Shown piece by piece: positions 53,769-61,373 of a stretch of DNA of 64,000 bases. The notes beneath the pieces were generated by a model. It was not told the DNA's origin, did not search any database, and saw only the letters and a list, made by a program, of their open reading frames with translations. Position 1 is the first letter of the stretch; each line of letters opens with the position of its first letter. The DNA lies in contig JAEYRN010000036.1 in the NCBI GenBank assembly GCA_023435565.1, positions 34,493 to 98,492 on the forward strand, given 5' to 3'. Origin of the DNA: Bacillota bacterium. GTDB taxonomy: Bacteria; Bacillota; UBA4882; UBA8346. Made by a program: the position numbers and the translations under genes.

Positions 53769-54311
53769 ATGAAGCAAACATTGGAAGAAATATTTCAAGG
53801 AAATGAATTAAATCATAAAGGAAACTTTTTAGAGTTTCGGCGGGACAGGGTATTGCTACCTAATGGAAAAACAGCAACTAGGGAGTATCTAAAACACCCA
53901 GGCGCTGTTGCTGCCTTACCGCTTTTAGATGATGGTTCGGCCCTTCTGGTTAAGCAATTTCGCTATCCTACCGCTGAAGTGATTTTAGAAATTCCCGCCG
54001 GTAAATTGGAGGCTGGAGAAGACCCGGATGAATGTATCAGTCGGGAATTAGCTGAAGAAATTGGTTATCAACCCCAAAAACTGATTCATTTGGCTTCAGT
54101 GTGGACAACCCCCGGTTTTACCAATGAAATCATTCATTTATATTTGGCTACCCAATTACAAGTTGCGCCATTGGAGCGGGATGCCGATGAATTTTTGGAG
54201 ATTGTCCGTTTTTCAAAGGCCGAATTATGGGAATATATTAATAGAGGCTCTATACTAGATGGTAAGACACTGTTGACACTATCAATGGTGGAAATGAAAA
54301 AGTTATGGTGA
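53769..54311 (+). CDS. nudF: ADP-ribose pyrophosphatase (NUDIX hydrolase)
   Basis: Cleaves ADP-ribose to AMP and ribose 5-phosphate. 180 residues. The NUDIX box GKLEAGEDPDECISRELAEE IGY is complete. N-terminal segment KGNFLEFRRDRVLLPNGKTA fits the NudF family. It is in the scpAB-DUF3866 operon and precedes spoIIM, as in Bacillus. Confidence 0.93.
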   Translation: MKQTLEEIFQGNELNHKGNFLEFRRDRVLLPNGKTATREYLKHPGAVAALPLLDDGSALLVKQFRYPTAEVILEIPAGKLEAGEDPDECISRELAEEIGYQPQKLIHLASVWTTPGFTNEIIHLYLATQLQVAPLERDADEFLEIVRFSKAELWEYINRGSILDGKTLLTLSMVEMKKLW

Positions 54312-54383
54312 GACGTTATCTGTTAAAATTTGGTTATTAAATTTATGCATTTGACATAAATATTAAGATAGTATTGTTTTTAA

Positions 54384-54446
54384 CTCTGTGTCTCTGCGCC
54401 TCTGTGGCTAAATCATTATTGGCCACAGAGACATGGAGACACAGAG
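54384..54446. repeat. CTCTGTG-type inverted heptamer repeat
   Basis: CTCTGTGTCTCTG..CTCTGTGGC (54384-54408) pairs with GCCACAGAGACATGGAGACACAGAG (54422-54446) with 22 of 25 matches. It is another dispersed heptamer hairpin. Confidence 0.8.
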
Positions 54447-54528
54447 AAATCATTTCTTAGGTAGTTGTCTACTTGAAGGATTTTCATAGATATAGGTACC
54501 TATTCCAAATTGAGGAATGGTGAATAAA

Positions 54529-55212
54529 TTGGCAGTACGTACTTTGAATTTAGCATTCAACGCTACTGGAGCAGTAGAAGGGGCGCGTCGGGGCGATGTA
54601 GTGGTTGTGGTAGATGTGATTGATATGTCGACCAGCGCTGAGGCCGCTTTGGAAGCGGGCGCATTAACAGTCTTTGGCGCTTCCCCGGTTGGATGCAAAG
54701 CTCCGGTTAACCTAAATCCGGATCGAATAGGATATCTGGCCGGTAAAAAAGCGCTAAAACATAAAACTTCGATAGTCGTAATTGCCGAGCCACGTTATGG
54801 AGATGATGAGGAACGAAAAAAAAGAGCTGAGGCTTGCTTAAACGGCATAGTTCGTTCCGGGGCCGAAGTTGGATTAATAATTCCCAACATTGGTAGTGAA
54901 ATAACCAAATTGGTTGATTTCAATGAAAAAGTAACACTGTTTGTTACCGATACCGGCGGTGTTGCTTTTGACGCAGCATATAATAACGGAGCTCCGGCTG
55001 TTTTAACAGCTACAATAGCACGGACCCCTTTTAAAAAAGGGGTTGAACCAGCCCGAACCGGTATTTTAAGGGCAATAGAGACGGCTAATAAACTAAATTC
55101 GGGAATTACAATAGTTGCAGCCAGTAGTAATTCTCTTGAAGACGTGCTTGCCGGAGAGTATTTAATGAAGCTCATTATTGCAGAGGGGTTTTTAAACTTA
55201 ACATCCGCTTAA
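54529..55212 (+). CDS. ComB-like (2-phosphosulfolactate phosphatase superfamily) protein
   Basis: A 227-residue protein. VVVVDVIDMSTSAEAALEAG resembles the ComB signature VVVIDVLRATSTI, with D in place of the usual R. Also conserved: TGGVAFDAAYNNGAPAVLTA. It probably binds a phosphorylated ligand but true ComB activity is doubtful. The TTG at 54529 has GGTG six bases upstream; the ATG at 54517 is too close to its GAGG. It precedes spoIIM. Confidence 0.65.
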   Translation: MAVRTLNLAFNATGAVEGARRGDVVVVVDVIDMSTSAEAALEAGALTVFGASPVGCKAPVNLNPDRIGYLAGKKALKHKTSIVVIAEPRYGDDEERKKRAEACLNGIVRSGAEVGLIIPNIGSEITKLVDFNEKVTLFVTDTGGVAFDAAYNNGAPAVLTATIARTPFKKGVEPARTGILRAIETANKLNSGITIVAASSNSLEDVLAGEYLMKLIIAEGFLNLTSA

Positions 55213-55312
55213 ATGGGCTAACCGTTTCGCGTTACGTGTAACGAATTAAATTAGCATAAATTCCCTTACTTGACCATAATTATTTAACAGTGGACAAGGA
55301 GGAGGGAATAGG

Positions 55313-55942
55313 ATGCTCTTTCTTTTAAGACTGCGTCTTATTATTCAGGATTACTTTCGGGAACGAATTTTTTTATTTATATTGGTATTAGTTTTATTCT
55401 TGATGGGCGCCATTTTTGGAGTTTTAGCAACCGGAATTTTGGGCCCGACCCAGCGGGATTGTCTTTTAAGTTATCTTGACCAAGGGCTCCATGGTGAAAT
55501 ATTTACTCCTAATAGCATCTATACACGTCAAACAATAATTGCCAATATTAAAATAGTTTTTTTCTTGTTTTTCATGGGTATTAGTGTGATTGGCGTCCCG
55601 CTGGCTTTATTGCTTGTCTTCACACGGGGGTTTATTCTTGGTTATAGTATTAGCTTTTTATTACGAACTATGGGGTTTAAAGGTCTAGTTTTGATTTTGA
55701 CCGGTGTAATGCCTCATAATTTGCTTATTATACCTGCATTATTCATAATGGTGATTGCAATTATCGATTTTGCAGCAGCTTTGACTAAGATTCGTTTTAC
55801 TAAGAAACAAGTGGTTATTGGTGAAGAATTAATAAAATGCGCGGTTTTAACTTTGGTAGTTTTAGTGATTATGATGTTGGCGGGATTTGTTCAAGGTTAT
55901 ATAACTCCATTATTTACAGCTTGGTTAACTCAAGTAATTTAA
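55313..55942 (+). CDS. spoIIM: Stage II sporulation protein M
   Basis: Component of the SpoIIDMP engulfment machine in the mother-cell membrane. 209 residues with five to six helices. N-terminal FLLRLRLIIQDYFRERIFLF, the FFLFFMGISVIGVPLALLLV helix and MPHNLLIIPALF are typical. GGAGGAGG precedes ATG. Its presence, with sigK, supports a spore-former. Confidence 0.94.
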   Translation: MLFLLRLRLIIQDYFRERIFLFILVLVLFLMGAIFGVLATGILGPTQRDCLLSYLDQGLHGEIFTPNSIYTRQTIIANIKIVFFLFFMGISVIGVPLALLLVFTRGFILGYSISFLLRTMGFKGLVLILTGVMPHNLLIIPALFIMVIAIIDFAAALTKIRFTKKQVVIGEELIKCAVLTLVVLVIMMLAGFVQGYITPLFTAWLTQVI

Positions 55943-55988
55943 TATTTGAATTGGAAATCTTTCCTGAGCTCTAAAAAGGAGGATTAGC

Positions 55989-56078
55989 TTGGTCACTGTC
56001 GAACTCATTTTACGTTCAAGTTTTAAAGGTTTTCATGATATAGCATTAGTTTTGTGGTTTGACAGGGCAAGATTATGA
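55989..56078 (+). CDS. Possible 29-residue peptide
   Basis: A TTG codon preceded by AAAAAGGAGGATTAGC, which is one of the best ribosome sites in the region. The peptide has a hydrophobic centre (IALVLWF) and a basic end. It ends about 35 bases before xerD. No homologue recognised. Confidence 0.35.
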   Translation: MVTVELILRSSFKGFHDIALVLWFDRARL

Positions 56079-56113
56079 AAACGCTTTAAGTTAACTAAAG
56101 GAGTTGACAACTA

Positions 56114-57004
56114 TTGCAAGAACATCTGCAGGATTATCTTAATTATCTTTCCGATGAACGGGGTCTGGCTAAAAATACCTTAGAGTCTTACGGTAGAGAC
56201 CTCCAACAATACTTGACTTACCTCAAAGAAAAGAAGAATCTGGAGATCAAGGAAACTACTCAGGCAACTGTAATTGGATATTTACTACAACTTCAGTCAA
56301 AGGGTAAAGCTACCGCTACTTTATCCAGAAGTTTAGCGGCGATTAAATCTTATTATCAATTCTTATTCCGTGAAAGTATCATCGAACGTAACCCAACCAT
56401 CAACTTAGACGCACCCAAACAGGAAAAAAGATTACCTAAGGTACTTTCGGTTGAAGATGTGGAACACTTATTAGAACAACCGGATCTTAAATACCCAATT
56501 GGCATTAGAGACCGTGCAATGCTTGAGGTTTTATACGCTACGGGTTTACGGGTTTCCGAATTGATTTCTTTAAAGATGAATGATATAAATCTGGAGATGG
56601 GCTATTTAAAGTGTTTCGGTAAGGGTTCCAAGGAACGGATTGTGCCGCTCGGTTCAATTGCTACAAAATATCTCAAAATGTATATCGATCATGCCCGCAA
56701 ATTTTTGGCATCAACTCCTTTTGAAACAGTCCTCTTTCTAAACCACCATGGTAAAGGGCTTACCAGACAAGGATTTTGGAAGATTATCAAACGATATGCC
56801 GAAAATCTTAATATTCAAATTGAAATCACACCACATACTTTAAGACATTCATTTGCCACTCACCTTTTGGAAAACGGCGCCGACCTCCGGTCGGTCCAAG
56901 AAATGTTAGGACATGCAGATATTTCTACTACTCAGATTTATACTCATTTAACCAAAGATCGGATCCGTGAGGTGTATGATCAGGCGCATCCAAGAGCTAG
57001 GTAA
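56114..57004 (+). CDS. xerD: Site-specific tyrosine recombinase XerD
   Basis: Resolves chromosome dimers at dif with XerC. 296 residues: N-terminal SAM-like DNA-binding domain and catalytic domain with R146, K170, H241, R244, H267 and Y276 (HTLRHSFATHL, GHADISTTQIYTHL). TTG start after AAAGGAG. Position after spoIIM matches other Bacillota. It is chromosomal Xer rather than a phage integrase, judging by context and length. Confidence 0.95.
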   Translation: MQEHLQDYLNYLSDERGLAKNTLESYGRDLQQYLTYLKEKKNLEIKETTQATVIGYLLQLQSKGKATATLSRSLAAIKSYYQFLFRESIIERNPTINLDAPKQEKRLPKVLSVEDVEHLLEQPDLKYPIGIRDRAMLEVLYATGLRVSELISLKMNDINLEMGYLKCFGKGSKERIVPLGSIATKYLKMYIDHARKFLASTPFETVLFLNHHGKGLTRQGFWKIIKRYAENLNIQIEITPHTLRHSFATHLLENGADLRSVQEMLGHADISTTQIYTHLTKDRIREVYDQAHPRAR

Positions 57005-57039
57005 TTATTTATACATTTATGATAATTTGTAATTTTGCA

Positions 57040-57071
57040 AACCCAGGGAATTAATACGCTCTGGGTTTTTT
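57040..57071 (+). terminator. Rho-independent terminator of xerD
   Basis: AACCCAG pairs with CTGGGTT, followed by T-run. Confidence 0.9.
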
Positions 57072-57167
57072 ATGTTTTTACTTCGGTTTGTCAGGGAACC
57101 TCATTCTTTAATTATTTTGGAAAGTATGTTAAAATACAGAATAAATTAACATAAACAGAGGTAAAAT

Positions 57168-58655
57168 TTGAAAGAAATCATATTTTTGTTTAATGTAATT
57201 ATCGTATTTATGTTAAATATTTTCATTTTTGCATCGCCTTCTGAGGCTGCTTGGCCAATAATAAAAAATGATTGGACCAATAAAACCGCCAAATTGAAGT
57301 ATAAACAAGTTGCCATTAAAATCTGCGATTCATTTAATCCCGAGTATTTGGCATTGGCAATAGAGGCAAATACATATTATCTAAAACATCCCAAAGACTT
57401 TGAACATTTTATAACGCTTTATAAGGATATCTATGACACAATTAAAACCAACCCTAATTATTCCCGAACAAAAGTTTTTGTAACGTTTCAGTTGGAAAAC
57501 ATGAAAGGTCTGGGTACAGCCGTTGGTTTACCGGGGAAACCACAGTGGGAGATCCTGAACATGTTTGATGGGAAACTGGATTTATTAGCTTTTACATCCT
57601 ACCCCGAAGTTGAATACTCTACTCCTGAAGAGATGCCGGCTGATTATTACTCCGATATTTATAATAATATACCGGCCAATCTCCAAGATAAAAAAATTGC
57701 TTTTTCGGGGATCGGTTGGAATTCCGAGAACCTGATCCCGGTGACTGGCGGTAAAAATTCCTATCGGACTCAGGTTTATTTTATCGATAGATTTGCTCAT
57801 CTTATAAATAGTTTGAAAGATTCCGGAAAAATAGAGTTTGTTGCCTGGACAATGATGCATGATCTTAAAGATACGGATGATTTCCACCCTATGCGTACAG
57901 TCGGTTTACGTAATAGTCTTGGAAAACCCAAAGATGTTAACGATAGTGTTTGGAAAATGTGGCACTCATTTTACCAATTTCAAAGTCCGGCTTTTAAAGT
58001 GGGTATAGGGCCTATCCCCCCTAACTTCCCTGGTTCTTACGCCACCGATTGGCTCGACATGTATAAAAAGGTACCAACTATTGCTTCATTGATTTTGGCC
58101 CAAACGGATTGGTATGATTATCCTAAAAAAGCCGGAGAAATACCCAGGTTCTTTAATGACCTTAAATCTGCTAAATTTTTCCATCAGGTTGATTGTATTT
58201 ATAGTATCAATTTCTTTAATCAGGTAAATGGTGAAGCTAAAATTTTTACTGAAAAAAAGATAATTCAACCTTTTGTGATTGCCGTCGTTATTTTCATATT
58301 CTTAACTGCTGGTATCATTATTTGTAAAATCACAAATTGTTTTTCATATACGGGTAAAGTAACTTTGAACTTGTCCAAAGTTCTCTTCCAGCAAAAATCA
58401 GGTATTGCAAAATCTTTCACTCTAAAAGGAATAGGCCCAAAAAGTAAGGAAGAATATTTTTTAGAGAAAGGATTATCCTTTCGAGAGCAGGAGGTCCTTG
58501 AATATTTGATCCAAGGCAAAAGCTATAAGGAGATAGCGGATAAGTTAAAGATATCCATAGAAACTGTTAAGAAGCACGCCTCTAGTATTTATCAAAAAAC
58601 GAACACTACCGGTAAATCCGAGTTGAGACATGATATTTTGAATAATCTTAATTAA
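57168..58655 (+). CDS. Membrane-anchored LuxR regulator with inactive glycoside-hydrolase-like outer domain
   Basis: A 495-residue one-component sensor. Residues 1-27 are a signal/anchor. Residues 30-270 resemble the later strands of a TIM-barrel glycoside hydrolase (GH53/GH5-like): E66 in LAIEANTYY could be the acid/base, but the nucleophile Glu of the usual E-I-G-W is Gly (IAFSGIGWNSE, G181). Residues 275-330 (GIGPIPPNFPGS) look like the first strands of such a barrel, so barrel parts are in permuted order. A helix at 366-388 leads to a cytoplasmic LuxR HTH (438-490: YKEIADKLKISIETVKKHAS). It likely senses a carbohydrate. Two nearby promoters share a 53-bp element that may be its site. TTG start. 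Confidence 0.8.
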   Translation: MKEIIFLFNVIIVFMLNIFIFASPSEAAWPIIKNDWTNKTAKLKYKQVAIKICDSFNPEYLALAIEANTYYLKHPKDFEHFITLYKDIYDTIKTNPNYSRTKVFVTFQLENMKGLGTAVGLPGKPQWEILNMFDGKLDLLAFTSYPEVEYSTPEEMPADYYSDIYNNIPANLQDKKIAFSGIGWNSENLIPVTGGKNSYRTQVYFIDRFAHLINSLKDSGKIEFVAWTMMHDLKDTDDFHPMRTVGLRNSLGKPKDVNDSVWKMWHSFYQFQSPAFKVGIGPIPPNFPGSYATDWLDMYKKVPTIASLILAQTDWYDYPKKAGEIPRFFNDLKSAKFFHQVDCIYSINFFNQVNGEAKIFTEKKIIQPFVIAVVIFIFLTAGIIICKITNCFSYTGKVTLNLSKVLFQQKSGIAKSFTLKGIGPKSKEEYFLEKGLSFREQEVLEYLIQGKSYKEIADKLKISIETVKKHASSIYQKTNTTGKSELRHDILNNLN

Positions 58656-58767
58656 GCTTTCACAATTATCTTTATATCTACTTTATTAATACAATTTGCT
58701 ATGAGGAAATTACGAACGTATTAACGACAAGTCAGAAACAATTTAATAAAACGAAAGAGAAATCATT

Positions 58768-58799
58768 ACCCGGACCAATACATGATAGGTCCGGGTTTA
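58768..58799 (+). terminator. Rho-independent terminator of the LuxR gene
   Basis: ACCCGGACC pairs with GGTCCGGGT, followed by TTAATCTT. A similar stem occurs at 60453-60484 before the second copy of the 53-bp element. Confidence 0.75.
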
Positions 58800-58816
58800 A
58801 TCTTGCCCAATAGACA

Positions 58817-58869
58817 ATACCCCGAAAATACCCTTGCCTTTTTCACCTAAATTCCCCGACGGGTAATTG
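58817..58869 (+). promoter_or_regulatory. 53-bp shared promoter element, copy 1
   Basis: Contains ATACCCC, AAAATACCC and AATTCCCCGACGGGTAATTG. Copy 2 at 60491-60543 has the same length and order. Its 3' end overlaps the -35 box (TTGTGA 58867-58872) of a promoter with TATAAT at 58891-58896, a position suited to an activator. Candidate target of the LuxR protein. Confidence 0.7.
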
Positions 58870-58896
58870 TGAAATACGTTAAAGAAAACCTATAAT
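58867..58896 (+). promoter_or_regulatory. Promoter of the lipoprotein gene
   Basis: TTGTGA and TATAAT are separated by 18 bases. Confidence 0.65.
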
Positions 58897-58964
58897 AAAA
58901 CTCGCTGGCCAGAAAAGTTGTGAAACAAAATAAGAAAGGTCTTAAGGACGGAGAGGAATACAAA

Positions 58965-59798
58965 ATGAAAAAAAGTATGCTAGTGTGTTTAATAATTTCT
59001 GCCATGATTATATCGGGTTGCGGCGGTGGCGGAGGCGGCAAAAAAGGCGGTAATGGCGATGGAACAGGGACAAATTCAAAAGAGTGGAATTCGGAAAAGA
59101 TTAACTCCAAACTTCAGTTATTAAATAGCGCTAAATCAGTCACCCAGAATAGTCAAGAGGAAACCCAACCTGAAGGTGGACCGGCAACTGGCAGCAGTGG
59201 GGCTTCAGCCATATTCAACAGTAATTATGTACGCTCATCCGAGCTCGGATTTTTTGATCAGTTTGAATGGAACGGTCCTGATGCCGACGGTTGGTTCACG
59301 GCAACTAATACTCAGCCTAATTTCAGTCTTAAGTTTAAACCGATAAATGACAACACGTTCAAATTTGTTGATTCATTTATTGATTCGAGTGAATATCAGC
59401 ATGATAAAGGTTATGTTAATCAGGATAACAATCACAGTATGGAATTAACTATAACTCAGGACGATGAAAACAGCTGGCATGGTGCCTCAATATCCACTTA
59501 TTCCTGTAGGGTTGAGGGAAAGTATGACAACGGGGTCGATCCGATGATGTTATGGGATAATACCAATACTGGAAAAACAACTCTTCAAATCCTTAAAGCC
59601 AGCACTAATGATTGTACCGGCACTTACGTGTTAGATCAAGATAATACTCATATTGATGGAATTGGTCATATTGAAACAATTCAAAAAACCCATAAGGACT
59701 ATTCCATTACTCTCAACGGAAATACATATAAGATAACCGGAAAAATAAAAATTGACGATCAACCGGTCAAAGACTGGGAAGAAAGTTGGCCTAAATAA
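58965..59798 (+). CDS. Secreted lipoprotein, unknown function
   Basis: A 277-residue lipoprotein: KKSMLVCLIISAMIISGC is a lipoprotein signal with Cys at residue 20, followed by a run of Gly/Lys. The mature part is rich in Asn, Asp and Thr and looks like a beta-rich extracellular domain. ATG at 58965 follows GGAGAGG; an upstream in-frame GTG at 58920 would precede it. It is under the first copy of the 53-bp element. No family recognised; a carbohydrate or surface-polymer role would fit the neighbours. Confidence 0.82.
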   Translation: MKKSMLVCLIISAMIISGCGGGGGGKKGGNGDGTGTNSKEWNSEKINSKLQLLNSAKSVTQNSQEETQPEGGPATGSSGASAIFNSNYVRSSELGFFDQFEWNGPDADGWFTATNTQPNFSLKFKPINDNTFKFVDSFIDSSEYQHDKGYVNQDNNHSMELTITQDDENSWHGASISTYSCRVEGKYDNGVDPMMLWDNTNTGKTTLQILKASTNDCTGTYVLDQDNTHIDGIGHIETIQKTHKDYSITLNGNTYKITGKIKIDDQPVKDWEESWPK

Positions 59799-59824
59799 GT
59801 AATTAACGGTAAACTATTACCAGT

Positions 59825-59856
59825 AAAAAAAGTTACGGAATACCGTAACTTTTTTT
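59825..59856 (+). terminator. Rho-independent terminator of the lipoprotein gene
   Basis: AAAAAAAGTTACGG pairs with CCGTAACTTTTTTT. Confidence 0.93.
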
Positions 59857-59998
59857 ACATGAGAGGTATGAACATTGACATAGCGGAGAATGACTATGTA
59901 ATGTAATGCTAATTGACCTGACAACCTGCCGGGGATGGTTGTAAAGTCATTAGGTGTTGAAGTATCTTCCCGGAAAATAAACATACGGAGGAATTAAA

Positions 59999-60421
59999 TT
60001 GAAGAAATTTCCATGGCAAGATGATGAAAGTAACCCTACATACTCTTGTTCATCTTTTATAACCCGCTTTTATAGCACAGTTTTAAACAAGGCAGTTAGT
60101 TGCCAAGTAAATAGTCAAAGTTTACCGGAAGTGTTTTTAACTGGCGGTGTCATGAATAAGGTTACAGTTCCGCAAAGAAATGATATCGTCTATTGCCCAA
60201 ACAACGGTAAACCCCATTGGGCGATTGTTAAAAGTGTGAATAATGATTCTGTCACCTTGATTGAACAAAACTATCGCTGGCAGATTCCCGGGGATGTTAA
60301 TGGTGATCAATTGATTAACACCGTTGATTCTATGCTGATCGTTCAATATGTTTCAGGTATGTCGCCAAAAAACTTTGATACCTTTAAAGCGGATGTAAAC
60401 TCCGACGGTAGTGTTGTTTGA
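59999..60421 (+). pseudogene. Truncated cysteine-peptidase (CHAP/NlpC-like) plus dockerin fragment
   Basis: A 140-residue frame starting with TTG after ACGGAGGAATT. Residues 15-92 resemble a CHAP or NlpC/P60 amidase: YSCSSFITRF (Cys17 as nucleophile), NDIVYCPNNGKPHWAIV (His73) and VTLIEQN. No signal peptide is present. Residues 98-140 are a dockerin-like type I repeat (GDVNGDQLINTVDSMLIVQY) whose second half breaks off at ADVNSDGSVV and a stop. Both ends look cut, so it is probably a decayed gene. Dockerins normally dock exported enzymes onto cohesins; no cohesin is present here. Confidence 0.65.
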
Positions 60422-60452
60422 GGCAAATCATACCGGAGTTTTATTGAAACTT

Positions 60453-60487
60453 AACCCGGACAAGAGCGATAATCGGTCCGGGTTTTT
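60453..60487 (+). terminator. Rho-independent terminator
   Basis: AACCCGGAC pairs with GTCCGGGTT, then T-run. Very similar to the stem at 58768-58799. Confidence 0.88.
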
Positions 60488-60490
60488 CAT

Positions 60491-60543
60491 ATACCCCCAA
60501 AAATACCCCGTTATTTTTAGTTGAATTACCGGAAGGGTAATTG
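60491..60543 (+). promoter_or_regulatory. 53-bp shared promoter element, copy 2
   Basis: ATACCCC, AAAATACCCC and AATTACCGGAAGGGTAATTG match copy 1 in order and spacing. The last part is an inverted repeat AATTACC-ggaa-GGGTAATT. A TATAAT box lies at 60570-60575. Confidence 0.7.
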
Positions 60544-60662
60544 CTTATTATTTGATATTAGTGTATAGCTATAATTAAAGAGTTAAATTGAAACTTGAGG
60601 TTGGAGTGAAAAATCGAACCAACGATGGTATCCATAATGGAAAATCTATAATAGGAGTCTCT

Positions 60663-61358
60663 ATGTTTGAATTGATAAAACGTTTATGTTGCAAGAAAAC
60701 TCCTTCCGGCAACCCGGTGAATATTAAGCGGAAGATCGAAGCCGCCTGGGATAAGCATCCTGAAATTATCAATTTGCTTAAAGTTCCACCTGATCCTATT
60801 AGTAATTTCATCGATTTAGAGAGTATTTTTATTGATTATATGAAATCAAGCGATTCCGGCCGGTTTGAATTATGGCTGGGAACGTCAGAGACTCTGTCCG
60901 AACCTAATAGTAATACTCAAATTCGTTTAGTTCCGAATAACCATACTATTAATAAGCTGGACAAGATCGATGTTACATATTTTGCCTTTAATTCCCTGGA
61001 TAGACCTACTCATTATGCAGGCCAATTTATTTACAGAGGCAAAGTTATTCATATGACTGAGGAATATGAGTTTGATGCTTATTTTGGAAGAGACCGTTTG
61101 TTTCGAAAAAATGTTTGTTTGCGAGACTGGTTTTGCTGCGACGAACTGCTGGTAATTCAGCAAGTTATGCAACCTTTGGTGTTACAGAAGGAAGCCAAAC
61201 AGTATATTGAAGAAAAATATACGCTGATATTCCGTTTTGACCAGTCTGACGCTAGGTATAATATCACCGAAAACGAACTGTATTTCGAACTGGAAATTGA
61301 TCTGGAAACCTTAAAGGGCACAATAAAAAGGGCTCGTAAGTTTAGTAAAAATATGTAA
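60663..61358 (+). CDS. Hypothetical cytoplasmic protein (231 aa)
   Basis: Starts MFELIKRLCCKK after AGGAGTCTCT (ATG at 60663; the earlier in-frame ATG at 60588 has weaker support). No signal or membrane helix. Contains a Cys-rich spot (KNVCLRDWFCCDELL) and an end rich in basic residues (GTIKRARKFSKNM). No family recognised. It is under copy 2 of the 53-bp element and 15 bases ahead of the ankyrin gene. It could belong to an immunity/toxin set, by position only. Confidence 0.7.
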   Translation: MFELIKRLCCKKTPSGNPVNIKRKIEAAWDKHPEIINLLKVPPDPISNFIDLESIFIDYMKSSDSGRFELWLGTSETLSEPNSNTQIRLVPNNHTINKLDKIDVTYFAFNSLDRPTHYAGQFIYRGKVIHMTEEYEFDAYFGRDRLFRKNVCLRDWFCCDELLVIQQVMQPLVLQKEAKQYIEEKYTLIFRFDQSDARYNITENELYFELEIDLETLKGTIKRARKFSKNM

Positions 61359-61373
61359 CGGAGGAAATTAAGG

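Noticed and set aside
56114..57004. Phage integrase and attachment site
   Set aside because: The gene lies in the spoIIM-xerD housekeeping order, has XerD length and no phage genes follow.
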